Assembly: GCA_017964745.1 (NCBI GenBank)
Contig: JAGCRJ010000269.1
Coordinates: 1-9,035 of the forward strand
Reading direction: 5' to 3'
Source: Lachnospiraceae bacterium
GTDB taxonomy: Bacteria > Bacillota > Clostridia > Lachnospirales > Lachnospiraceae
DNA length: 9,035 nucleotides
Under the pieces are notes generated by a model, which saw only the letters and a list, made by a program, of their open reading frames with translations, ran no database searches and was not told the origin of the DNA. Positions within the stretch are counted from its first letter, which is position 1; every line of letters begins with the position of its first letter. Position numbers and translations under genes: made by a program. Below, piece after piece: positions 1 through 6,526 of this stretch.

Positions 1-372
1 GAGGATGCGATCAGGGAAGTATACGGGATACGGGATTTCCTCGAAAACAAAAATCTGAGCGTCCGCATCGTGATCATCGATGCCGATGAATTCAGGATAA
101 AGGACGGATACGGCAAGGAAAATAAAAAACACGGAACCTGGCTGGACAAGATTCCGACGGATATCATAGACGATATACTATTTGAATGTCCCGAGGATTA
201 CCTGCAGCTTCTTCCCGAGGACATACCCGAAGAATTTACCGTAAACGATGCGATAAAATGCGGAATGAAGAGAGACCATGCGAGCCTGATCGTCGCATTC
301 TTAAATAAGATCGGTGTGATAGAACACATCGGGAAAAAAGGAAGAGCGTACCTCTACAGATTAAAATATTGA
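1..372 (+). CDS. C-terminal part of an uncharacterised protein with a winged-helix-like end (5' end outside window)
   Basis: The frame is open from the first base to the TGA at 370-372, giving 123 codons with no stop, so the gene almost certainly begins upstream. A GTG at 70 is in frame but has no convincing ribosome binding site and would cut into a plausible beta strand (VRIVIIDADEF), so I do not take it as the start. Visible parts are that strand, then a charged Lys/Gly-rich stretch leading to the phrase DKIPTDIIDDI, and a last block of about 45 residues (from EEFTVNDAIKCGMKRDHASL to the end). The pattern of that block, helix, helix, then GVIEHIGKKGRAYLY, looks like a winged helix-turn-helix. 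I do not recognise a named family. The N-terminal domain that would decide function lies outside the window. DNA binding is only inferred from the C-terminal pattern. The gene is convergent with the histidine kinase and ends 7 nt before a strong terminator hairpin. Confidence 0.75.
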   Translation, partial: EDAIREVYGIRDFLENKNLSVRIVIIDADEFRIKDGYGKENKKHGTWLDKIPTDIIDDILFECPEDYLQLLPEDIPEEFTVNDAIKCGMKRDHASLIVAFLNKIGVIEHIGKKGRAYLYRLKY

Positions 373-379
373 AAAAGAT

Positions 380-434
380 GGACGGCTTTGCTGTTTACAA
401 ACTAAAGTAAACAATAAAGCCGTCCCTTTGTTTT
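380..434. terminator. Bidirectional Rho-independent terminator between convergent genes
   Basis: The outer stem is a perfect 10-bp pair, ggacggcttt (380-389) with aaagccgtcc (416-425). An inner 7-bp stem pairs tgtttac (392-398) with gtaaaca (407-413) around the 8-nt loop 399-406; the two stems are separated by a small internal mismatch. On the plus strand the stem is followed by a T-rich run (427-434). On the minus strand it is followed by TTTTT (positions 376-372). Both convergent genes end within 12 nt of the stem, so one hairpin probably ends both transcripts. Confidence 0.9.
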
Positions 435-435
435 G

Positions 436-1857
436 TCAGATCTCATCGGGATCGGAAGGCTGGAGCGAGAAGATGAATTCGCTTCCTTCTCCCGGTGTTG
501 AGATTACATTGATGTTCTCACTGTGTGCGGTGAGGATCTCTTTTACTATCGAAAGACCTAAGCCTGTTCCCTTCTTATCCTTACCTCTCGATGAATCCGA
601 TTTATAGAATCTGTTGAAGATAAGGCTTATGTCTTCGGGAGGGATTCCCACGCCCGTGTCCTTGACTGATACATAGATCTTGTTTTTCTTTTCCGCGGTT
701 TCGATCTTGATGACCGAATCGTGATGTGAGAACTTAACCGCGTTGTCGGTGAGGTTGTAAACTATCTGCTCGATCCTGCCCTTGTCCGCATGTACGAAGA
801 GTTCGTCACCCATGAGCACAAGCTCTATCGCAATGGATTTCTTTCTGCAGGTTCCCTCGAATGTCTCCGCAACCTTTCTGACGACTTCGTTGATGTCGAA
901 ATCGGAAAGATCGAGGTGCATTCCCTTGGTGTTCAGATTGTTGAGTGTAAGAAGACCGTTGGTGAGCTTGGTAAGTCTGTCCGTTTCATTGAGCACTATT
1001 CCAAGATATTTCTGATGCATCTCGGGAGGAATGGTGCCGTCGATCATGGCTTCGAGATAACCCTTGATCGAAGTAAGGGGAGAACGGAAATCGTGGGATA
1101 CGTTTGCGATGAACTTCTTCTGGTCATCCTCGGCATCCGCTATCTTGCCGGACATATAGTTGAGGGCGGCTGCGAGATATCCCATCTCATCGCGGCTTTC
1201 CACATTTACTTCATAGTGGTAATTACCCTCCGCATATTTCTCCGCGCCCTTTGTGATCTTTCGGAGCGGAACATACACGATCCTCGTAAAGAATATGAGG
1301 ATGATAAGGGAAAGAAGGAACATGATGACCAGAGTGATGTATGAGATCCCGAGAAGGGAATTGACCTGTGCCTCGATCTCTTCCAGAGAATAATGGATGG
1401 TCACATATCCTTTTGTAAGATAATCGGATGTGATGGGACAGATAACGGAGAGAACCTCTTCGTCAAACGATCCGAAGAAATCTCCGGTCAGATAATAGGA
1501 ACCTCCGCCTATGGAAGGATCGAACTCCGGAATCTGCGCAGGCTCGGGACCCGGCTCGGTCTGTGCGGTGTCAAGAAGGACAACACCGCCCGGTGAGATG
1601 ATCCTTATCTCCGTGTTCATATAAACGCTGAGAGCATCGAGCTGGAGAGTGACCGTTTCAAGTGAGGTCACCGATGAATAAAGTCCCTGCGCATAGGTAT
1701 CTGCTATCAGGGATGCTTCGGAATACAGACTCTGCGCTTTCTGGGATATGAGATAATCCCTCGTGATCTTCGGGACAAAAAGAGTAACGGTCAGAAAAGA
1801 GAACAGACCGAATATGACATATCCCAATATGAACTTCAGGTAGAGAGTGTGCTTCAT
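436..1857 (-). CDS. Membrane sensor histidine kinase (HAMP-HisKA-HATPase)
   Basis: This 473-residue sensor kinase autophosphorylates on a histidine and passes the phosphate to the regulator encoded just upstream. It starts with a short cytoplasmic end and a membrane helix at about residues 8-28. An extracytoplasmic sensing domain of about 140 residues follows (30-168), including a Pro-rich stretch near 102-114. A second membrane helix spans about 170-193, followed by a HAMP linker (about 193-245). The H-box is FIANVSHDFRSPLTS with phosphoacceptor His255. The ATPase domain shows an N-box (QIVYNLTDNAVKF, Asn368/Asn372), G1 box DTGVG (400-404), F-box IFNRFYKSD and G2 box GTGLGLS (430-436). All motifs needed for activity are present. 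Its ATG lies in an ATGA overlap with the regulator stop and has no clear ribosome binding site of its own, which suggests translational coupling. The signal sensed cannot be read from the sequence. Confidence 0.96.
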   Translation of the reverse strand: MKHTLYLKFILGYVIFGLFSFLTVTLFVPKITRDYLISQKAQSLYSEASLIADTYAQGLYSSVTSLETVTLQLDALSVYMNTEIRIISPGGVVLLDTAQTEPGPEPAQIPEFDPSIGGGSYYLTGDFFGSFDEEVLSVICPITSDYLTKGYVTIHYSLEEIEAQVNSLLGISYITLVIMFLLSLIILIFFTRIVYVPLRKITKGAEKYAEGNYHYEVNVESRDEMGYLAAALNYMSGKIADAEDDQKKFIANVSHDFRSPLTSIKGYLEAMIDGTIPPEMHQKYLGIVLNETDRLTKLTNGLLTLNNLNTKGMHLDLSDFDINEVVRKVAETFEGTCRKKSIAIELVLMGDELFVHADKGRIEQIVYNLTDNAVKFSHHDSVIKIETAEKKNKIYVSVKDTGVGIPPEDISLIFNRFYKSDSSRGKDKKGTGLGLSIVKEILTAHSENINVISTPGEGSEFIFSLQPSDPDEI

Positions 1858-2561
1858 AAGGTCTCGAATTTATAACCCTTACCCCAGATGGTGGAGATGC
1901 GCCAGCTTTCGTTGTCGCCGATCTTTTCGCGGATCCTCTTGATATGCACGTCAACGGTTCTGGTATCGCCCGAATATTCGTAGCCCCAGATCCTGTCGAG
2001 AAGCTGTTCTCTTGTAAATACCCTGTTGGGTGATGAAGCGAGGAAATATAAAAGCTCGAGCTCCTTGGGAGGCATATCGATAGTGCGTCCCTTGTAGGTT
2101 ACGGAATAATTGGTCAGGTTGATGAGAAGATCGGGGTATGAAACCGCATCAATGCCGTCGCCGGTAACCTCGGGAACGGGAGCTGTCTTGGAAACGGTCC
2201 TTCTGAGAACCGCCTTTACTCTCGCAACCATCTCCTTGGAATCGAAAGGCTTTTCGATGTAATCATCCGCTCCGAGCTGAAGGCCGAGGACCTTATCGAA
2301 GGTCTCTCCTTTTGCGGAGAGCATGATTATGGGAAGATCGCTGTTCGCACGGACCTGCCTGCATACCTCGTAACCGTCGATGCCCGGAAGCATGATGTCG
2401 AGGAGCATGAGATCCGGACGGAACTCGGGGATCTTCTCGAGTGCGGATTCACCGTCATTGACGATGAGTGTGTCATAGCATTCTTTGACAAGATACAGCG
2501 AAATGAGCTCCGCTATATTGTTGTCATCGTCTACTATAAGTATCCTTTGCTTGTCTACCAT
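1854..2561 (-). CDS. OmpR/PhoB-family DNA-binding response regulator
   Basis: This 235-residue regulator has an N-terminal receiver domain (about 5-120) and a C-terminal OmpR/PhoB winged helix (about 135-235). Receiver residues visible are the acidic cluster DDD at 11-13, phosphoacceptor Asp55 in LLDIMLPG, Ser82 and Lys104 in EKPF. The DNA-binding domain shows LTPKE-like DMPPKELELL, the recognition-helix region TRTVDVHIKRIREKIG and the final wing WGKGYKF. I chose the ATG at 2561 because GAGGGAG (2574-2568) sits 6 nt upstream and the product then begins just before the first receiver strand. A longer reading to 2639 would add 26 residues unlike the family and would overlap mutS2. The gene lies 13 nt after mutS2, and its ribosome binding site touches the mutS2 stop codon. 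The kinase follows with a 4-nt overlap and is its likely partner. Confidence 0.96.
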   Translation of the reverse strand: MVDKQRILIVDDDNNIAELISLYLVKECYDTLIVNDGESALEKIPEFRPDLMLLDIMLPGIDGYEVCRQVRANSDLPIIMLSAKGETFDKVLGLQLGADDYIEKPFDSKEMVARVKAVLRRTVSKTAPVPEVTGDGIDAVSYPDLLINLTNYSVTYKGRTIDMPPKELELLYFLASSPNRVFTREQLLDRIWGYEYSGDTRTVDVHIKRIREKIGDNESWRISTIWGKGYKFETL

Positions 2562-2567
2562 AGTATT

Positions 2568-2574
2568 CTCCCTC
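2568..2574 (-). promoter_or_regulatory. Ribosome binding site that fixes the response-regulator start
   Basis: On the minus strand GAGGGAG lies 6 nt before the ATG at 2561 and abuts the mutS2 stop codon (2577-2575). It supports the shorter 235-residue form of the regulator and suggests that ribosomes finishing mutS2 may help start regulator translation. Confidence 0.85.
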
Positions 2575-5040
2575 TTATTTAAACTTAACGATCGTGACTC
2601 CGGCGTCACCCTCACCGTATTCGCCGAGTCTGAATTCATCGATATTCTTCTGTTTTCTGAGATAGGAATGCACTGCCTTTCTCAGGGCTCCGGTACCTTT
2701 TCCGTGTACTATCCTTACCGGAGAGATATGTGCGACGTATGCGTCATCGAGATATTTTGAGACAGCGGAAAGAGCTTCGTCCGTTGTCATGCCGAGAAGA
2801 TTGATCTCGGCGGAAACATTCATGGACTTGTCCATCTTGATGGAGCCTGTGAATGTACCCGTTGTCTTTTCCTCGGGGACGGCACTGTAGTCGATCTTAA
2901 GGTCAGCGGTCTTGACCTGCATACGCATGGAACCGCACATTACGAAAAGCTCACCCTTTGCATCGGGTTCGGTCTGGACCACGCCCTTCATGCCGAGCGA
3001 TGTGATGAGCACATGAACACCCTTTGTAAGCTTGGAAGGATCGGCAGCAGGCTGCTTTTTGGAAGAGGCCTTTTTGGATGCTTCTTCCTTTTCCGCCAGG
3101 GAATTGATCTTCTCCCTGAGAGCGGTGCGCTCCTTTTCCAGGTCTGCCATACCGGAGGTTATGCCGGCTTTCTGCATGTCGCGGATCGTCTTGTCGGCGA
3201 TCTCCTTGGCTTCTTCCAGGATCTTCGCAGCTTCATCGTTGGCACGCTTTATGATGCCTGCCTTCTGCTCGTCGATCCTGACATTCTTATTGTGGAGCTG
3301 ATCCTGGAGAGTACGTATCTTTTCCTTGTACTCTGCGATCTCTTTTCTCTCGTTTTCCGATTCGATACGGGACTGCTGGAGGTTCTGTATGATATCCTCG
3401 AAGGATTCCGTATCGGAATCGAGATGCTTTTTCGCTTCTTCTATTATATCACCCGGAAGTCCCAGCTTGGAGGAAATCGCAAATGCGTTACTCTTTCCCG
3501 GGACACCGATAAGGAGCCTGTAGGTGGGGCTCAGGGTCTCGACATTGAATTCACAGCATGCGTTCTCAACGCCTTCGGTCCTCAGCGCAAATATCTTGAT
3601 CTCCGAATAGTGGGTGGTCGCCATGGTCCTGATTCCGAGATTATGCATATGCTCGAGGATGGATACGGCAAGAGCCGCACCTTCCGAAGGATCCGTTCCC
3701 GCACCCAGCTCGTCAAACAGACAGAGTGAGTGCCTGTCGGCCTTTTTGAGGATCTCGACTATGTTCACCATATGGGACGAGAAGGTGGACAGGGACTGCT
3801 CAATGCTCTGCTCGTCGCCGATATCCGCGAAAATATCGTTAAAAATGCACAGCTCGGAATGGGATTTAGCCGGGATATGGAGTCCGGACTGTCCCATGAG
3901 GCAGAGAAGACCGACGGTTTTGAGAGATACCGTCTTACCGCCCGTGTTGGGGCCCGTGATAACAAGCTGGTCAAAATCCCTTCCGAGATTGATGTCGGTA
4001 GGAACTACCTTTTTCCTGTCTATGAGAGGATGCCTTGCCTGTTTAAGAACAAGGTAGTGTTTTCTGTTATAAGCGGGGCGGGTGGCATCCATCTTAAGCG
4101 CCAGCTTTCCCCTTGCGAAAATGAAATCGAGCTCGGTCTCAGTCTCCTGATTAACCTTTATCTCTTCGGTATGGAGTCCGCACTTTGCGGAAAGGTCCGC
4201 CAGGATCTTCTCGATCTCCTCCTGCTCCTGTCTCATCAGCGTCCTGATGTCGTTGTTGAGGTTTACAACGGAGGCGGGTTCAATGAAATAAGTGGAGCCG
4301 GTAGAGGACTGGTCATGGATCATTCCGGGAACCTGACTCTTGTATTCGGACTTAACGGGAATACAGTATCTGCCGTCACGCATGGTGATGACTGCTTCCT
4401 GAAGGTAAGTACGGCAGGATCCGTTTATCATCTGGGTCAGCGTCGAATGGATCTTGTCCGCGGAAAGGCCGATCTGCCTGCGGATCTTTTTGAGCTCCGG
4501 GGAAGCATCGTCGGCTATCTCTTCTTCGGAAAGGATGCACCTTCTTATCTCTTCGGAAAGGGAAGGAATGGGTGAGAGCATGGAAAAAAGATCCGAGAGA
4601 GAATCCGTAAATGATTCGTCGGATTCCCTTTCGCTCGATGCTCCTTTTTCGGCATCCACCGAATGCTTTATGCCCGTATTAGCAGGATTAAGGGCCGAGG
4701 AGATTCCTCCGCCCGACGATTCTCCGTATTTTACCAGCCTTGCGGCGTTTTCCAGCTGTGATGCAACCTGAAGAAGGTCCGTAGCCGAAAGGCTTGCCCC
4801 TGTCTCCAGAGTCTTGACGATGTATCTAAGATCGTGGTTTCCGCCAAAGGAAGTACTTCCGTTTTTGATGACTCTTGAGAGAGCATCGGCGGTCTGGGAC
4901 TGGCGGGTTTCGATCTCTTTCAGGTCGCGTATCGGAACCAGCGCTTTTGTGCGCTCTTTTCCGGGTTTTGAATCAGCTTCATCGGTCAAAAGTGAGATGA
5001 TCCGATCATATTCAAGTGTGCGTAAAACCTTAGTATTCAT
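2575..5040 (-). CDS. mutS2: MutS2 ATPase with C-terminal Smr domain
   Basis: MutS2 proteins are ABC-type ATPases that bind branched DNA or collided ribosomes; in Bacillus subtilis MutS2 acts in ribosome rescue, and elsewhere it suppresses recombination. This copy is 821 residues, slightly longer than the roughly 780-790 usual. The N-terminus MNTKVLRTLEYDRII is typical and supports the chosen start. The clamp/lever region is followed by Walker A GPNTGGKT (363-370), the signature region STFSSHM (418-424), Walker B LCLFDELGAGTD (439-450) and the switch histidine in TTHYSEIK (475-482). A charged coiled coil covers about 540-660, then a small beta-rich KOW-like segment (about 671-715). The Smr domain (about 744-821) has HGKGTGALR (779-787), but the usual LDLRG reads INLLG (746-750). 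Residues about 106-147 are a Ser/Gly/Glu-rich insertion. No Shine-Dalgarno precedes the ATG. It is the first gene of the operon with the two-component system. Confidence 0.97.
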   Translation of the reverse strand: MNTKVLRTLEYDRIISLLTDEADSKPGKERTKALVPIRDLKEIETRQSQTADALSRVIKNGSTSFGGNHDLRYIVKTLETGASLSATDLLQVASQLENAARLVKYGESSGGGISSALNPANTGIKHSVDAEKGASSERESDESFTDSLSDLFSMLSPIPSLSEEIRRCILSEEEIADDASPELKKIRRQIGLSADKIHSTLTQMINGSCRTYLQEAVITMRDGRYCIPVKSEYKSQVPGMIHDQSSTGSTYFIEPASVVNLNNDIRTLMRQEQEEIEKILADLSAKCGLHTEEIKVNQETETELDFIFARGKLALKMDATRPAYNRKHYLVLKQARHPLIDRKKVVPTDINLGRDFDQLVITGPNTGGKTVSLKTVGLLCLMGQSGLHIPAKSHSELCIFNDIFADIGDEQSIEQSLSTFSSHMVNIVEILKKADRHSLCLFDELGAGTDPSEGAALAVSILEHMHNLGIRTMATTHYSEIKIFALRTEGVENACCEFNVETLSPTYRLLIGVPGKSNAFAISSKLGLPGDIIEEAKKHLDSDTESFEDIIQNLQQSRIESENERKEIAEYKEKIRTLQDQLHNKNVRIDEQKAGIIKRANDEAAKILEEAKEIADKTIRDMQKAGITSGMADLEKERTALREKINSLAEKEEASKKASSKKQPAADPSKLTKGVHVLITSLGMKGVVQTEPDAKGELFVMCGSMRMQVKTADLKIDYSAVPEEKTTGTFTGSIKMDKSMNVSAEINLLGMTTDEALSAVSKYLDDAYVAHISPVRIVHGKGTGALRKAVHSYLRKQKNIDEFRLGEYGEGDAGVTIVKFK

Positions 5041-5050
5041 GGCTTTTTTA

Positions 5051-5059
5051 AGTATATCA
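5051..5059 (-). promoter_or_regulatory. Probable extended -10 promoter of the mutS2 operon
   Basis: On the minus strand the sequence reads TGATATACT, a TATACT -10 box (5056-5051) preceded by TG in the extended -10 position. No good -35 is seen at 16-18 bp spacing, which extended -10 promoters can tolerate. Only 10 nt separate the box from the mutS2 ATG, so transcription would begin about 3-4 nt before the start codon. Confidence 0.55.
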
Positions 5060-5077
5060 CAGCGGACCCCTTATTTC

Positions 5078-5106
5078 TTTACTTTTTTTATGGGTACGGA
5101 TATACT
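5078..5106 (+). promoter_or_regulatory. Probable sigma-A-type promoter of the HtrA-like gene
   Basis: TTTACT (5078-5083) and TATACT (5101-5106) are separated by 17 bp and match the -35/-10 consensus at 4 of 6 and 5 of 6 positions. The start codon lies only 9 nt after the -10 box, so the predicted transcript begins at about 5112-5113 with almost no leader. Confidence 0.6.
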
Positions 5107-5115
5107 GAAATAACC

Positions 5116-6516
5116 ATGGAGAATAACAAAAATAAGGATGAAAAGATAATAGATTCCGAAAAAAACGGAGCGTTTAACCGGAGCATCATATCCGAGCAGA
5201 TCAAGAAAAGACCCATCAACAAATACAGGCTGCTCAGAAGAACTCTGATGACATCGCTGCTTGCCATTGTATTCGGAATCATCGCATCCGTGACCATCTG
5301 GATCCTTGAACCGGTCTTAAGCAAGTGGATCTCAAGGAGCGACCAGGGTCAGGGAAGGGATGCAGTTCACTTCATAGATACGGGCGATGATATCACCCCC
5401 CAGGAGGTCCTGCAGGATTATATGGAGCAGGAAGCCTTTTTCGGCAAAGAAGGAGACGACTCCGCTGCGGTAGCATCGCTTCCGCTTACGAACGAGCAGA
5501 TTCAGGTTCTCTTTTCACAGCTGACACTGGACGTTACCGATTACAGGCAGATGTATCAGTCGATGGCTGCCTATGTCAGGGAAATGAACAAGTCCATAGT
5601 CACCATCACGGCGATCACCTCGGATACCGACTGGATAGGAACCACGCAGCAGCACAGCAAGCAGGCATCGGGCCTGATAGTTGCGGAAGACCGCGTTGAC
5701 CTGTACATAATCGCAGATAAAGCTCCTCTTGAAGGTGCACAGTCACTGGCCATCCAGTTCAGTACCGGATACGTTGCCGAAGGAAAGATCAAGGCGACTG
5801 ACGAAGCGACGGGACTTGTAATGATCTCGGTAAGGATCTCGGATCTCAGCTCGGATCTTCAGACCAATATTCCTCTTGCCACCCTGGGAAGCACCTATGC
5901 GGCAGTCGGCACACCGGTCTGTGCACTCGGAAGTCCCATGGGAAGCGTCGGATCCATCGGATACGGAATGATAAGCGCATCCAGGAGCACGCTGGAATAT
6001 CCCGACACCGCGGACACCATGATCCAGACCAATATCGCAGGTGCCGAAAACGCCGGAGGATTTCTTTTCAACTATAACGGACAGGTTATCGGCATCATCG
6101 CACCCGACCAGAAGAAGAGCGATATCGACGGACTGATCTGGGCATACGGAATAAGCGAGCTCAAGAACAGGATCGGAAACATGGCAAGCGGAAAGCCGGG
6201 AATATACCTCGGTGTGATCGGAACCTACGTTACCAACGAAGCAAACTCCCAGCTCGGTGTTCCCTACGGGGCATATGTCCTGAGGACCGAGATGGATTCA
6301 CCCGCAATGCTCGCGGGGATCAGAACGGGCGATGTCATCGTAAGGCTCGGAGATACACCTATCACGAGTTATACCGATTACGTCAATGTCCTCCAGACCT
6401 ATGAGGCCGGAGATAAAGTGACAGCTGCCGTTATGAGAAGATCACAGCAGCAGTATGTCGAGCTTGAATATGTCATGACAGCACGTTCTTCGGGAATAAT
6501 ATTCGAAGATAATTGA
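5116..6516 (+). CDS. Membrane-anchored HtrA/DegP-like PDZ protein, probably catalytically inactive
   Basis: This 466-residue protein has a Lys/Arg-rich cytoplasmic end (1-44), one membrane helix at about 45-65 and an acidic linker. A trypsin-like S1C domain follows (about 158-355) and a PDZ domain (about 362-455, carboxylate-loop YLGV at 364-367, then SPAMLAGIRTGDVIVRLGD). By the positive-inside rule the protease-like and PDZ domains face outside. The fold markers of HtrA are clear: ASGLIV, LGSPMGSVGSIGYGMISA, IQTN and NAGGFLFN. The triad looks lost, however: the TNNHV-equivalent site is IADKAPL (His to Ala203), the TDLA-equivalent is TGLV (Asp to Gly233), and the GNSGG-equivalent is ENAGG (Ser to Ala313, codon gcc at 6052-6054). 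I therefore expect a scaffold or sensor role rather than proteolysis, though an active protease with an unusual arrangement is not excluded. The ATG at 5116 has no Shine-Dalgarno. The next gene follows after 10 nt. Confidence 0.9.
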   Translation: MENNKNKDEKIIDSEKNGAFNRSIISEQIKKRPINKYRLLRRTLMTSLLAIVFGIIASVTIWILEPVLSKWISRSDQGQGRDAVHFIDTGDDITPQEVLQDYMEQEAFFGKEGDDSAAVASLPLTNEQIQVLFSQLTLDVTDYRQMYQSMAAYVREMNKSIVTITAITSDTDWIGTTQQHSKQASGLIVAEDRVDLYIIADKAPLEGAQSLAIQFSTGYVAEGKIKATDEATGLVMISVRISDLSSDLQTNIPLATLGSTYAAVGTPVCALGSPMGSVGSIGYGMISASRSTLEYPDTADTMIQTNIAGAENAGGFLFNYNGQVIGIIAPDQKKSDIDGLIWAYGISELKNRIGNMASGKPGIYLGVIGTYVTNEANSQLGVPYGAYVLRTEMDSPAMLAGIRTGDVIVRLGDTPITSYTDYVNVLQTYEAGDKVTAAVMRRSQQQYVELEYVMTARSSGIIFEDN

Positions 6517-6521
6517 AAGGA
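6515..6521 (+). promoter_or_regulatory. Ribosome binding site of the YhaM-like gene, overlapping the previous stop
   Basis: GAAAGGA begins inside the stop codon of the HtrA-like gene and ends 5 nt before the ATG at 6527. This supports the start and an operon link between the two genes. Confidence 0.75.
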
Positions 6522-6526
6522 AATAT

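Larger units (their letters stand above)
5048..5109. repeat. Inverted repeat carrying the two divergent -10 elements
   Basis: The left arm ttaagtatatc (5048-5058) and the reverse complement of the right arm gatatactgaa (5099-5109) match at 10 of 11 positions. Each arm contains a TATACT -10 element facing outwards. The 40 bp between the arms contain a pyrimidine-rich run (about 5067-5089). The symmetry could be simple promoter duplication or an operator; the sequence does not decide. Confidence 0.55.

Noticed and set aside
70..372. GTG at 70 as the true start of the first gene
   Set aside because: The frame is open to the window edge, no ribosome binding site precedes 70, and the upstream residues look like normal protein continuous with what follows.
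790..1596. Plus-strand reading frames opposite the histidine kinase
   Set aside because: The kinase frame has every expected motif; the antisense products have no family features and no ribosome binding sites.
2562..2639. Longer response-regulator start at 2639 adding 26 residues
   Set aside because: It would overlap mutS2 and add residues unlike any receiver domain, whereas the ATG at 2561 has a well-spaced GAGGGAG.
3013..4575. Two long plus-strand reading frames (3013-3729 and 3730-4575) opposite mutS2
   Set aside because: They lie wholly antisense to a clearly real MutS2 with all ATPase motifs. Their products show no recognisable domain, and codon bias of the minus-strand gene explains the lack of stops.
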